From Candidatus Sumerlaeota bacterium (GTDB lineage: Bacteria > Sumerlaeota > Sumerlaeia > JAFGJS01), in the NCBI GenBank assembly GCA_016928995.1, contig JAFGJS010000029.1, forward strand, positions 1 through 10,734: a stretch of 10,734 nt of DNA. The letters run 5' to 3'. This document shows positions 1 to 7,193 of this stretch, in pieces. The position numbers and the translations under genes were made by a program. Positions within the stretch are counted from its first letter, which is position 1, and every line of letters starts with the position of its first letter. Under the pieces are notes generated by a model, which worked only from the letters and a program-made list of their open reading frames with translations, was not told the DNA's origin and did not search any database.

Positions 1-879
1 AACGTTAAAAAACTGCGATTCCGGAGGCAAGAAAAACCACCTTAAAAAATCGATTTTTTGTCTAGACAGAGGGGACAAGCTCATATCGATAATCCAGGCT
101 TGGTCGATCAAACCTGGAAACTGGATGACTGAATAAGGTAGATACCAATAACCCTCATCCGCGAAACCGGCGCCGCGCGAATCCTGAACGATGATCTGCT
201 TCGCGGCGTCATCGTATCCCACAGCCAAAACAGCGTGCCCCGTCCCATTCGAAGGTATGCTCGCGACCGAGCCGTGGATGGGATCGTTGGTATTGATTTC
301 ACAATAGCAACGAGTGAGCCAGAAACCGAATACGATCGGCCGCTTGGCGCGTAAGGCTGAGCGCCAGTTGTTGATATCCCTGACATACAGTATGTTGCGA
401 TAGCAATAACTGCCCATGGCGGCATCGTAGATGATTCGGTTGTTCTTTGCGGCTCGATTCGCCTCGAGGGTTGGCTTGCGCATGGCATTTTCAATAGAGA
501 TTGGATATGGATGATATTCAAATGGGCAGATTCCCTTGGAAGATGCTACATTCAAACCTTTTCTAATCATCACCGAGCCCAGATCGCGTTTCGACTTTCT
601 GGCGTGATAGTAGTGATGCAGAACAGACAGACGCTGGGTTTCGTCTTCAATTTCTTCGTTGTCCAGAATTTCAATGCATGTTGTAATTGCGCATGACACG
701 CAACAGTGTACGTCGCTATCGCCATCCAACTGGTTCCTAATCCCAAATGGAGATGGCATCCAGTCATTCCGGGAAGAGGGCACAGGATCGAAGCCCAAGA
801 CCTGCGGTACGAATGGATAGTCCCGGCCATCGAATGTGGCGGGCTTGTAGCCTGAATTCCACCGTGCATCAACAGACAT
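1..879 (-). CDS. Papain-like (C1-type) cysteine peptidase, 3'-truncated by window edge
   Basis: The frame is open from an ATG at 879 to base 1 (293 residues) with no stop, so the C-terminus lies outside the window. The C1 peptidase layout is recognisable: the oxyanion-hole Gln is about residue 50 (IRNQLDG), the likely nucleophile is Cys60 in HCCVSCA, the His is about 215 in GHAVLAVGYDD, and a segment at 231-250 (VQDSRGAGFADEGYWY) aligns with the family's N-S-W-G...GY motif. The third catalytic residue is therefore Asp233 instead of the usual Asn, and the conserved Trp is Arg. No signal peptide is visible. The ATG at 879 is the first in frame after a TGA at 940-942, and an AGGAGG lies 12 nt upstream. 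Codon use is more AT-rich than in the operon at 1423-5822, so it may be acquired. Family assignment is fairly secure. Substrate, location and activity are not known. Confidence 0.72.
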   Translation of the reverse strand, partial: MSVDARWNSGYKPATFDGRDYPFVPQVLGFDPVPSSRNDWMPSPFGIRNQLDGDSDVHCCVSCAITTCIEILDNEEIEDETQRLSVLHHYYHARKSKRDLGSVMIRKGLNVASSKGICPFEYHPYPISIENAMRKPTLEANRAAKNNRIIYDAAMGSYCYRNILYVRDINNWRSALRAKRPIVFGFWLTRCYCEINTNDPIHGSVASIPSNGTGHAVLAVGYDDAAKQIIVQDSRGAGFADEGYWYLPYSVIQFPGLIDQAWIIDMSLSPLSRQKIDFLRWFFLPPESQFFNV

Positions 880-886
880 GGCTGGA

Positions 887-1116
887 TTATTCCTCCTTGT
901 TGGGATTGATGTAAACCGTCTGGCGAAGGTTGGCGCGGATCAGGATGCAAATCCCTTGACGGTTGTGAAGGTTTCCAGCAAATTGATGACTTCGTCTTCC
1001 TTGACGAATGTATCCTCGTCGGAACGAGTGATATCGGAGGCGTCACCAGCGGCATCCTCAAAAATGTGGCAATGGAAAAGCATGATGTGCCGTTCTTGTC
1101 GGATGAGTATCAGCAT
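887..1116 (-). CDS. Small unknown ORF upstream of the peptidase, apparently frameshifted
   Basis: From ATG 1116 one frame reads 58 residues and stops at TGA 940-942; it is acidic in the middle (SDEDTFVKEDEV). A second frame, shifted by one base, is open across 960-890 and reads GICILIRANLRQTVYINP, then ends at TAA 887-889, only 7 nt before the peptidase ATG. Its last codons contain the peptidase's AGGAGG. Joining the frames near 952-960 gives a ~76-residue protein with ordinary operon spacing. That makes a one-base loss, a sequencing error or a programmed shift more plausible than a chance TGA. I recognise no family. It could be a small partner or inhibitor of the peptidase, but only position suggests that. 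No convincing Shine-Dalgarno precedes ATG 1116; the in-frame ATG at 1083 is an alternative start. Confidence 0.33.
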
Positions 1117-1422
1117 CGTGATTGCTTACGTCGTGATTGATAACTTTTACTTTTATCATCACTTATATAATCTCTGAATGGATTTGTTGTCAATACTAAT
1201 CGAAGGTAAATTAATTAGGTGTAAATGGGAGAAAACGCATCATACTTGATTTTGTCGCATTATCGTTCTTCAAGCCTTAATGTAATACCGAACCAAAGTT
1301 CATCCTGTTCTTTCATTTCACTTGACCAAGTTTAGGTTTATGGGGACTCTTGGGCTGTGATCGGCACGCCAGTGATAATCCTGAGCGGCTGAATTTCCAG
1401 AGCAACGACGCCATAAACGATC
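1117..1422. other. AT-rich intergenic spacer between divergent transcription units
   Basis: Apart from the minus-strand promoter at 1164-1193, I see no gene, RNA or strong inverted repeat here. The five-gene plus-strand cluster must be transcribed from this spacer, but no convincing promoter can be picked. TTGACC at 1322-1327 lacks a matching -10 at normal distance. The composition is clearly more AT-rich than the genes to the right. Confidence 0.5.
1164..1193 (-). promoter_or_regulatory. Sigma70-like promoter for the small ORF and peptidase
   Basis: On the minus strand a perfect TTGACA (1188-1193) is followed after 17 nt by TTATAT (1165-1170), or after 18 nt by TATATA (1164-1169). Transcription would start near 1157, about 40 nt before the small ORF's ATG. 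The hexamers and spacing are close to consensus; function is inferred. Confidence 0.55.
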
Positions 1423-2898
1423 ATGTCATCCGATCCATTGAATGCATCCGCGCAGATGCAAACCGCTGCAACCGAGGACAGTTCGAGTCACAGGATCCGT
1501 ACAGAAAGCATTTTTTTATTTTGCTTTCTGATGTTGTTGGGGCTTTGTGTGCTGCAGCCGTCGATTCATGGGCACGACGGCATCCTGAACACGGTCTTCC
1601 TGCGCTCGCTCTGGTTCGACCATGATCTGAACTTTACCAATGAATACGCCTATTACGACCAACTGACCGGCGGATCGTTTGAACTGGCCGAAATTCCGAG
1701 GCATCCGGATACCGGCCTGCCGATGAACTTTTACGGTGTTGGCGCCGCGTGCCTATGGGCGCCGTTCTATGCGGCCGGTCAGTGGATCAAGGAACTATTA
1801 AATCCGCAGGAGATGGCGAGTTCGTATCTGCTGCCTGGAACCGGGCCGGCCGAGGCATGGTTCATCAGCCTCGGCACATTGTTCTGGGCCACGCTGGGGC
1901 TGGCCTTGCTCTATGCCATGCTGCGGCGGCGCTTCGGACGCGGAGCGGCGCTGTTCGCCATCGCTTTGATCCTGCTGGCCTCTCCGCTCCCCTTCTATAT
2001 CTACTTCCACCCGTCGATGTCGCACGGCTGCGCGTTTTTCGCCGCGGCGCTGTTGATGTATGGCTGGCACGGACGCGACGAAGGCCCTCTGGGATATTGG
2101 CGCTGGGGGCTGGTCGGCGTGGCCGGGGGACTGCTGGCGATGATCCGCTTTCAGGATGCAGCGCTGCTGCTCCTCCCGGCCTTAGGCGAATTGCAGCGGC
2201 TGATCGAATCACGCAAGGAACAATCGCCCCTTCGCCAACTCGCCGCTCAAACGCCATCATACGCACTCTGCATCGCAGCCGCATTGCTGGCCTTCCTCCC
2301 GCAGATGCTGACCTGGAAGGCGCTGCAGGGAAGTCCGTTCTCCGGACCCGCGTATTACATGTCCATCGACTCGCTCGATTTGACGCGCCCCGTGCACTTT
2401 TTTCAAATCTTCTTCAGCGCGAATCACGGCTTGCTCTACTGGCATCCCGCGCTGACGCTGGCCGTTATCGCCCTGGCGATGCAATGGCGCGTGGAGCCAT
2501 TCCGCCGCCTGCCGCTCATCGCCGCGCTCATCGCCCACGCCTGGATCATCGCCTGTTGGGACCATTGGTGGGCGGGAGCCTCTTTCGGTCACCGCATGTT
2601 TATCTCGATCCTGCCGCTGCTGGCCCCGGGACTAGCCGCGCTCTACGATGCGGCCAAGCCGGCCATCCGCCGGACGCTGGTCGCGCTGCTGCTGATCGCC
2701 GCAATATGGAACGCCGGCCTGATCGTGCAATACGGAATGGCCATGATTCCACGCGAAGAACCAGTCTCCTATCGCCAGATGCTCGAAAATCAGTTCCAGC
2801 GCCTGCCGAGTTTTCTATGGACAAAAGCGGGGGGCATGCTATTGAAGAAATTGCCTGAATCGCACAACGCCGCTGATCAAACCAATGAGGTGCCATGA
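1423..2898 (+). CDS. Multi-pass GT-C-like membrane glycosyltransferase / uncharacterised integral membrane protein
   Basis: This 491-residue protein has a hydrophilic N-terminus of ~27 residues followed by about 10-11 hydrophobic segments (roughly 28-47, 146-168, 173-192, 200-215, 226-241, 244-258, 279-299, 341-354, 362-378, 391-409 and 416-438). The first extramembrane loop carries FDHDLNFTNEY (65-75), the place where GT-C glycosyltransferases keep acidic catalytic residues. The segments LLYWHPAL (337-344) and WWAGASFGHRMF (382-393) resemble conserved loops of large uncharacterised GT39-like membrane protein families. It probably moves a lipid-linked sugar to an acceptor on the outer face of the membrane; donor and acceptor cannot be read from sequence. 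A TAA at 1414-1416 fixes the upstream limit of the frame. There is no clear ribosome site at ATG 1423, and ATG 1453 is an alternative. Its stop overlaps the next gene's start. Confidence 0.7.
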   Translation: MSSDPLNASAQMQTAATEDSSSHRIRTESIFLFCFLMLLGLCVLQPSIHGHDGILNTVFLRSLWFDHDLNFTNEYAYYDQLTGGSFELAEIPRHPDTGLPMNFYGVGAACLWAPFYAAGQWIKELLNPQEMASSYLLPGTGPAEAWFISLGTLFWATLGLALLYAMLRRRFGRGAALFAIALILLASPLPFYIYFHPSMSHGCAFFAAALLMYGWHGRDEGPLGYWRWGLVGVAGGLLAMIRFQDAALLLLPALGELQRLIESRKEQSPLRQLAAQTPSYALCIAAALLAFLPQMLTWKALQGSPFSGPAYYMSIDSLDLTRPVHFFQIFFSANHGLLYWHPALTLAVIALAMQWRVEPFRRLPLIAALIAHAWIIACWDHWWAGASFGHRMFISILPLLAPGLAALYDAAKPAIRRTLVALLLIAAIWNAGLIVQYGMAMIPREEPVSYRQMLENQFQRLPSFLWTKAGGMLLKKLPESHNAADQTNEVP

Positions 2899-3452
2899 TG
2901 AAACGCGCTTGCCTGATGCTGCTACTCCTGACCGCAGGAATCGTAACTTTGTCAACAGGTTGCAGCAAAGTGGATTATGGGATCATCTGGGATCCCGACA
3001 CTTCGATCAATATCGTCCGCCCATCGTCGAGTTGGCCGGGAGAATTCGAACTCACTCCAGCGCAACAACGTCTGCTGGAGGCGCACGGGCAGCCCAGCCT
3101 GGAGCGAATCTGGTATGATCCGGCTGGCGAAGTGAAGCGGTATGTGGAAGTGCGGGACCAGCTTGATGTCAAGACACCGGCCGACTTCAAGCGTTCATGG
3201 ATCTATCTGGATCTCGACAAAGAGTACGAATTCGTCAGTCCAACGAATTACATCGCCCACCCGTTGACGGATAAAATCAAAACCCTCTGCCGGTATGGCG
3301 ATCCTCAGGATTTCGGCGACGGAAAATTGCAGGACGTGCCGTTCATCGAATGGGTGTATTACAATCGTGGAGAGCGTTACAAGTTTGATGAAAACGGCGC
3401 GCTGCTCATTAAGGAAACCTTTCAACCGCTGCATAACTTTATACCGTATTGA
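2895..3452 (+). CDS. Small lipoprotein, unknown function
   Basis: 185 residues beginning with a textbook lipoprotein signal: MMKR, a hydrophobic run (residues 7-19) and the lipobox L-S-T-G-C with Cys23 as the lipidated residue. Mature protein residues are D/E- and aromatic-rich (SWPGEF 46-51, WIYLDLDKEY around 102-111, FIEWVYYNRGERY around 150-162). The C-terminal half, WVYYNRGERYKFDENGALL, resembles short two-stranded repeats of outer-membrane-associated lipoproteins, but I do not recognise a named family. The start overlaps the membrane protein's TGA in an ATGA arrangement, and a GAGGTG lies just upstream, so translation is probably coupled. ATG 2898 is an equally possible start. The pairing suggests that the two proteins act together at the envelope. 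Confidence 0.72.
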   Translation: MMKRACLMLLLLTAGIVTLSTGCSKVDYGIIWDPDTSINIVRPSSSWPGEFELTPAQQRLLEAHGQPSLERIWYDPAGEVKRYVEVRDQLDVKTPADFKRSWIYLDLDKEYEFVSPTNYIAHPLTDKIKTLCRYGDPQDFGDGKLQDVPFIEWVYYNRGERYKFDENGALLIKETFQPLHNFIPY

Positions 3453-3475
3453 TCGGAATATAGACGAGTTAGACC

Positions 3476-4018
3476 ATGCCCCTTCATCCAGATTTTGAAG
3501 AGATATTGTTCTCGCGGGAGATCGTAGAGCAGCGCGTGCACGAACTCGGAGCCGCCATCACGAAGGACTATGCCGGGCGCAATCTGCTGCTCGTGGGAAT
3601 CCTGCGAGGCGCGATGCTGTTCATGGCCGATCTGGCCCGGGCGATCGACCTGCCCCTCGAAATGGACATGATCGAGGCCAAAAGCTACAACGGAACCGAA
3701 TCGACCGGGCAAGTGCGAATCACGAAAGATGTGGAGACTTCGCTGGCCGGCCGCGACGTGCTGCTGGTGGAAGACATCTACGACACCGGGCGCACCTTGC
3801 GGGAAATCGTCGCACTGATGCGCGTGCGCAATCCGAACTCCGTGGAGGTCTGCTGCCTGCTCGAAAAACCGGATCGCCGCGTGATCGAAGTCCCCGTGAA
3901 ATATACCGGATTCACCATTGCGGATAAGTTCGTCGTCGGATATGGTCTCGACTATAACGAACGCTACCGGAATATCCAGGACATCGGCGTGCTCAAAAAA
4001 GAAATCTACAGCGAATAG
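3476..4018 (+). CDS. hpt: Hypoxanthine phosphoribosyltransferase
   Basis: Converts hypoxanthine (and often guanine) plus PRPP to IMP/GMP in cytoplasmic purine salvage. All family landmarks are present at normal length (180 residues). These are the pyrophosphate loop LRGA (43-46), the flexible-loop motif with Ser70-Tyr71 after MIEAK, and the PRPP-binding signature VLLVEDIYDTGRTL (95-108) with the two acidic residues. The base-binding region starts with Lys131 in EKPDRR, and DKFVVGYGLDYNERYRN spans 150-166. ATG 3476 follows the lipoprotein stop by 23 nt with only a weak ribosome site. Position inside an envelope-type cluster suggests that it feeds GTP for GDP-sugars, but this is inference. Bacterial hpt is often found next to tilS and ftsH; neither is here. 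Confidence 0.95.
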   Translation: MPLHPDFEEILFSREIVEQRVHELGAAITKDYAGRNLLLVGILRGAMLFMADLARAIDLPLEMDMIEAKSYNGTESTGQVRITKDVETSLAGRDVLLVEDIYDTGRTLREIVALMRVRNPNSVEVCCLLEKPDRRVIEVPVKYTGFTIADKFVVGYGLDYNERYRNIQDIGVLKKEIYSE

Positions 4019-4029
4019 CGGCCGGAATT

Positions 4030-4995
4030 TTGAACATACTCATCACAGGCTATTGCGGTTTCGTCGGGCCTTACGCGGCCCAGACATGGCTGGACAACGG
4101 GCAGCAGGTCTTCGGCTCGACCTTCCTGGACATGCGCGAACGCTGCGCCATTTTCCACGGCATCGACGCACGCGTGGAATGGCGGTCCTGCGACATCACC
4201 GATCCCGCCGCCTGCCGTGAATTGATCGCCTGGAGCCGGCCGGATCGCGTGATCCACCTCGCGGCGCAGAGCCACATCCCGACGTCGATCCAGCAACCGG
4301 AACTCACCCGCAAGATCAACGTCGAGGGCACGCGCAACCTGCTCGACGCCATCCGCGAAGTCTCTGGCGATGCTCCCCCGCGCGTGCTGCTGGCTGGTTC
4401 GGCGTTGCAATACGGAACCGTGCCGCCGGAAGCCTTGCCGGTGACGGAAGCAACGCCCCTGCATCCGGAAAATCCTTACGCCGAATCGAAAAATGAACAA
4501 GAGCGCGTCGCTTTGGACTCGGAATTGCCGGTTTATTTCGCGCGCCCGTTCAACCATTTCGGACCGGGCCAGCGCACGGGATTTGTGGCGTCGGACTTCG
4601 CCCGGCAAATCGCCCGCATCAAACTCGGCAAACAGGAGTCTGTGCTGCGCGTAGGAAACCTGGAGCCCTGGCGGGATTTCCTCGACGTACGCGACGTGAT
4701 TCGCGCATACATGGATATTCTGGAGCGCGGCAAGGCTCGCACACCGTACAACATCGCATCGAACTCCGAAATCCAAATGCGGCAAATCCTCGAAATCCTG
4801 GCCGAATGCGCAGAAGTGCAGCCCAAGGTTGAAACAGATCCGCAGCTCTACCGCGAGACGAAACATCTGCATTTTCGCGGGAGTTACGAACGCCTTCACA
4901 CAGACACGGGCTGGCGTCCGCAAATCCCGATCCGCCAGACCTTGCGCGACGTGCTCCAATTCTGGCTGAATGACGAAACTGACGGGGGGCGATAA
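4030..4995 (+). CDS. rmd: NAD(P)-dependent SDR, probably GDP-4-dehydro-6-deoxy-D-mannose reductase (GDP-D-rhamnose synthesis)
   Basis: Extended short-chain dehydrogenase/reductase of 321 residues. The Rossmann motif is GYCGFVG at 7-13. Ser124 lies in GSALQYG, and the catalytic Tyr150 and Lys154 lie in NPYAESK. RPFNHFGPGQ (172-181), GFVASDFARQIA (184-195) and LEPWRDFLDVRDV (211-223) are the combination I associate with Rmd-type reductases rather than with UDP-glucose epimerases. Rmd reduces the 4-keto group of GDP-4-keto-6-deoxy-mannose to give GDP-D-rhamnose for surface glycans. The partner dehydratase Gmd is not in this window. The start is TTG 4030: it gives the canonical N-terminus MNILITG, and no ATG fits. 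The gene starts 11 nt after hpt and ends one base into mazG. SDR membership is near certain; the exact substrate is less so. Confidence 0.82.
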   Translation: MNILITGYCGFVGPYAAQTWLDNGQQVFGSTFLDMRERCAIFHGIDARVEWRSCDITDPAACRELIAWSRPDRVIHLAAQSHIPTSIQQPELTRKINVEGTRNLLDAIREVSGDAPPRVLLAGSALQYGTVPPEALPVTEATPLHPENPYAESKNEQERVALDSELPVYFARPFNHFGPGQRTGFVASDFARQIARIKLGKQESVLRVGNLEPWRDFLDVRDVIRAYMDILERGKARTPYNIASNSEIQMRQILEILAECAEVQPKVETDPQLYRETKHLHFRGSYERLHTDTGWRPQIPIRQTLRDVLQFWLNDETDGGR

Positions 4996-5822
4996 TGAAT
5001 CCCAATTTGGAAAAAGTGCAGGTCATCGAAGACCCCTTCCGGCGCCTGGTGGCGATCATGGAGATTCTGCGCGGCCCTGGCGGCTGTCCCTGGGATCGGG
5101 AGCAGACGCATGAAACGCTGCTCCCCTACCTGATTGAAGAAGCCTACGAAGTGCAGGAGGACGTGCTCGCCGGAAAGATGGATAGCGTGAAGGGCGAGCT
5201 CGGCGACGTCGCGTTGCAAATCGTATTTCATGCCACGGTGGCCAAGGAAGCCGGCCGTTTCGACATCGACGACGTGATGAACTCCATCTGCGAAAAAATG
5301 ATCCGACGGCATCCGCACATCTTCAGCGACGGCGACGCGAAAGACTCGGCGCAGGTCGTGCAAAAATGGGAGCAGATCAAGCAGCAGGAAAAAGCGGAGC
5401 GCGGCGAACAGCCCAACGAGCACGTCTCGCTGCTCGATGGCGTACCCGAATCATTGCCGGCCTTGCAGCGCGCCCAACGCCTGCAGGATCGCGCCGCCGA
5501 GGTAGGCTTTGACTGGGATGACATTGAACAGGTATGGGAAAAGGTCGAAGAGGAAATGGAGGAACTGCGGCAAGATTTCACCGCGAAGAACGAAGCGGAA
5601 ACGCTGGACGAAATCGGCGATCTCATCTTCGCCCTGGTGAACCTTGCGCGCTTCAAGGGAGTCTGGGCCGAAATGCTGGCCGGCAAAACCTGCCAGAAAT
5701 TCATCTCACGCTTCCAGTACATCGAGGAATACGCGCGCAAGCATCATCGCCACTTGAATGAAATGAGCCTCGAAGAGATGGACGCCATCTGGGAAAAAGC
5801 GAAAAGCAAGGAACAGCCTTAA
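4995..5822 (+). CDS. mazG: Nucleoside triphosphate pyrophosphohydrolase MazG
   Basis: Hydrolyses NTPs and dNTPs, including non-canonical ones, to NMP and PPi in the cytoplasm. The protein has 275 residues, the usual length of two-domain MazG. The N-terminal domain starts with the classic GGCPWDREQTHETLLPYLIEEAYE (29-52) and carries the metal ligands EEAYE (48-52) and ELGD (68-71). The second domain carries EEEMEEL (185-191) and DEIGD (205-209), followed by LIFALVNLARF and an RF-x-YIEEYAR segment (239-248). The linker at ~120-155 contains the typical SLLDGVPESLPAL. ATG 4995 shares a base with the rmd stop and has a G-rich ribosome site just upstream, so it is translationally coupled. It is the last gene of the rightward cluster. 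Confidence 0.95.
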   Translation: MNPNLEKVQVIEDPFRRLVAIMEILRGPGGCPWDREQTHETLLPYLIEEAYEVQEDVLAGKMDSVKGELGDVALQIVFHATVAKEAGRFDIDDVMNSICEKMIRRHPHIFSDGDAKDSAQVVQKWEQIKQQEKAERGEQPNEHVSLLDGVPESLPALQRAQRLQDRAAEVGFDWDDIEQVWEKVEEEMEELRQDFTAKNEAETLDEIGDLIFALVNLARFKGVWAEMLAGKTCQKFISRFQYIEEYARKHHRHLNEMSLEEMDAIWEKAKSKEQP

Positions 5823-5850
5823 TCAGCCTTCAGCGGCGGAAGAAGGCTGA
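5823..5850. terminator. Perfect 9-bp hairpin at the convergent mazG / glycosyltransferase junction
   Basis: TCAGCCTTC (5823-5831) and GAAGGCTGA (5842-5850) are exact reverse complements around a 10-nt loop. The left arm begins at the first base after the mazG stop and contains the opposing gene's stop codon. No T-run follows on either strand, so it is not a classical intrinsic terminator. With no spacer between the two genes, it is the only candidate to end or protect both transcripts. Confidence 0.4.
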
Positions 5851-7037
5851 GGACGCCGGCTTTCGCAATAAAAGACATAGAACGTATAAATGATCATGCA
5901 AAGCAACGCGCCCAAAAAATACAGCAGGCGCAACAATATCGAAAGGCTCAGCAGCGAAGCAAACGCCAGCACAGCGCAAAGCAGGTAAGTGCCAAGGCAA
6001 ATCGCCAGCACACGCATATGGCTCATCCCGCAGATCATCAATCGCTGATAAAGATGCTCCCGGTGCGCCTGCAGCACGTTCTTCCCCTCGCGCAGCCGTT
6101 TGATCAAGGTATAAGTCACATCATAAGTGAACGGCAGCGTCAGCGTGATGAAGATCAGCAACGGCAGCCGCCCCACGACCAGGCTGTCGCTGAACGCCAA
6201 AGCCTCGAACGCAATGATGAATCCCAAAAAATGACTGCCGCAGTCGCCCATGAAGATCTTCGCCTTTGGGCGCAGGTTAAAGAAGAGGAAACCGCCGATT
6301 GAGCCGATGAGCAGCAATTGGCACAATCCAAAATGCGATTTTAAATACTGGGGGAATAATTCCCGAAGCAGAACATTGTCGAAATACTCACGGATGTCAT
6401 GGCCGATCAAATAGTCCCGAAACGGAATATTATAGATGATCAGCAGAACGCTCGACAGCGCAAAGGCGCTGAATACGCCCGCCTTTCCATTCATGCCATC
6501 CATGAAGTTGAACGCGTTGACAAAGCACACAATCCAGCAGAAAGCGATCGCCCAAAAAAGCAATCGTGAATAAGCCAATTCAAAATAGACTTTATCCCGC
6601 AGCCAAACCAATGCGATGATCGCTCCACAAAATTGCCCGATAAACTTGGGAATCGGCTTCAAGTTTTTCAGATCATCCCATAACCCTACGATATAAAAGA
6701 CAACGCCGCCGCATGCCGCCGCGATGATAAATTCGGGGCCGCGTTGCAGCATCAAAAGATAAATTTCAATCGTGCTCATCGCCGCCAGAGCATCCGGCGA
6801 TGTTGAGGACTCAGGTGAGATCCAATAAGAATATCCAAACCATGCCAGCGCCATGAGAGGAAGCGAAGCGATGCCGATGCCGCCGATGCGCGGCGTGGGA
6901 ATGGTATGCGAGGAGCGATGATCCGGATGCGCCTTCAGGTCGAAATGATTCGCCACATGAATGCTAATCCACGTCAGCGCCAGCGATGCCGCGAAGCCGA
7001 TCAGAAGAACCATCACGGGATGTTGAAGCCAGTTCAT
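5823..7037 (-). CDS. Undecaprenyl-phosphate sugar-1-phosphate transferase, WecA/TagO/MraY superfamily
   Basis: Integral membrane enzyme that transfers a sugar-1-phosphate (often GlcNAc-1-P) from a UDP-sugar to undecaprenyl phosphate, the first step of many surface polysaccharides. The 404-residue protein has about 10-11 membrane segments and all the superfamily signatures. These are DHRSSHTIPTPRIGG (39-53), the Mg-binding Asp pair in GLWDDLKNLKP (118-128), NAFNFMDGMNG (174-184), MGDCGSHFLGF (263-273), and the cytoplasmic sugar-recognition loop AHREHLYQRL (324-333). That HREHLYQR loop points to the WecA/WbpL-like branch rather than to MraY. An insertion at ~205-235 between membrane segments (RDYLIGHDIREYFDNVL) is longer than I expect. 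The C-terminus overlaps the junction hairpin. It may provide the lipid carrier for glycans built with the neighbouring rmd and GT-C genes; this is inference. Confidence 0.88.
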   Translation of the reverse strand: MNWLQHPVMVLLIGFAASLALTWISIHVANHFDLKAHPDHRSSHTIPTPRIGGIGIASLPLMALAWFGYSYWISPESSTSPDALAAMSTIEIYLLMLQRGPEFIIAAACGGVVFYIVGLWDDLKNLKPIPKFIGQFCGAIIALVWLRDKVYFELAYSRLLFWAIAFCWIVCFVNAFNFMDGMNGKAGVFSAFALSSVLLIIYNIPFRDYLIGHDIREYFDNVLLRELFPQYLKSHFGLCQLLLIGSIGGFLFFNLRPKAKIFMGDCGSHFLGFIIAFEALAFSDSLVVGRLPLLIFITLTLPFTYDVTYTLIKRLREGKNVLQAHREHLYQRLMICGMSHMRVLAICLGTYLLCAVLAFASLLSLSILLRLLYFLGALLCMIIYTFYVFYCESRRPQPSSAAEG

Positions 7038-7089
7038 GCCGCCATCCGTCGCGCAAATTAAGCGTCAATGCAGCATGATTAGCAGTTCA

Positions 7090-7118
7090 AGTATAGGCTG
7101 TCCAGTCCGTTGTGCCGA
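7090..7118 (-). promoter_or_regulatory. Possible promoter for the WecA-like gene
   Basis: On the minus strand TCGGCA (7113-7118, 4/6 match) and TATACT (7090-7095, 5/6 match) are separated by exactly 17 nt, about 50 nt before the ATG at 7037. The -35 box lies within a small GCCGAT-CTC-ATCGGC palindrome (7114-7128), which could be an operator or just a stem. A plausible but unproven site. Confidence 0.3.
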
Positions 7119-7134
7119 TCTCATCGGCTAATCA

Positions 7135-7168
7135 CAATGCGCAATTGATCATTGCCAATTGCGCATTG
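7135..7168. terminator. Perfect 13-bp inverted repeat downstream of the secreted-protein gene
   Basis: CAATGCGCAATTG (7135-7147) and CAATTGCGCATTG (7156-7168) are exact reverse complements around an 8-nt loop. The arm sequence continues as a partial repeat (CGAATTG, 7169-7175). It lies 25 nt past the stop of the minus-strand gene at 7194 and could end its transcript, although no T-run follows. The AATTGCG repetition also fits a small dispersed intergenic repeat. Confidence 0.45.
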
Positions 7169-7193
7169 CGAATTGTCAGGGAGGGCAACATCC

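Noticed and set aside
108-521. A 137-residue open frame on the minus strand
   Set aside because: It is a shifted frame of the C1 peptidase; the motifs GHAVLAVGYDD and CVSCA are in the neighbouring frame that stays open to base 1.
570-1061. A 163-residue minus-strand frame across the small ORF and peptidase start
   Set aside because: Pro/Ser/His-rich out-of-frame translation with no family resemblance; it conflicts with the peptidase frame.
1030-1095. HCHIFEDAAGD in the small ORF, reminiscent of the multicopper oxidase copper motif HCHxxxH
   Set aside because: The third His and the rest of the cupredoxin domain are absent, and the ORF is far too short.
1322-1350. TTGACC as the -35 box of a promoter for the five-gene cluster
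   Set aside because: No acceptable -10 hexamer at 16-18 nt; the cluster's promoter remains unplaced.
1749-2858. A 369-residue open frame on the plus strand
   Set aside because: It is the +1-type shadow of the GC-rich membrane-protein gene: Arg/Ala/Pro-rich, no domain, no ribosome site. The 1423 frame has clear membrane segments and operon spacing.
4006-4959. A 317-residue open frame on the minus strand opposite rmd
   Set aside because: It mirrors rmd codons in a GC-rich gene and shows no recognisable motif, whereas the plus strand carries a complete SDR signature set.
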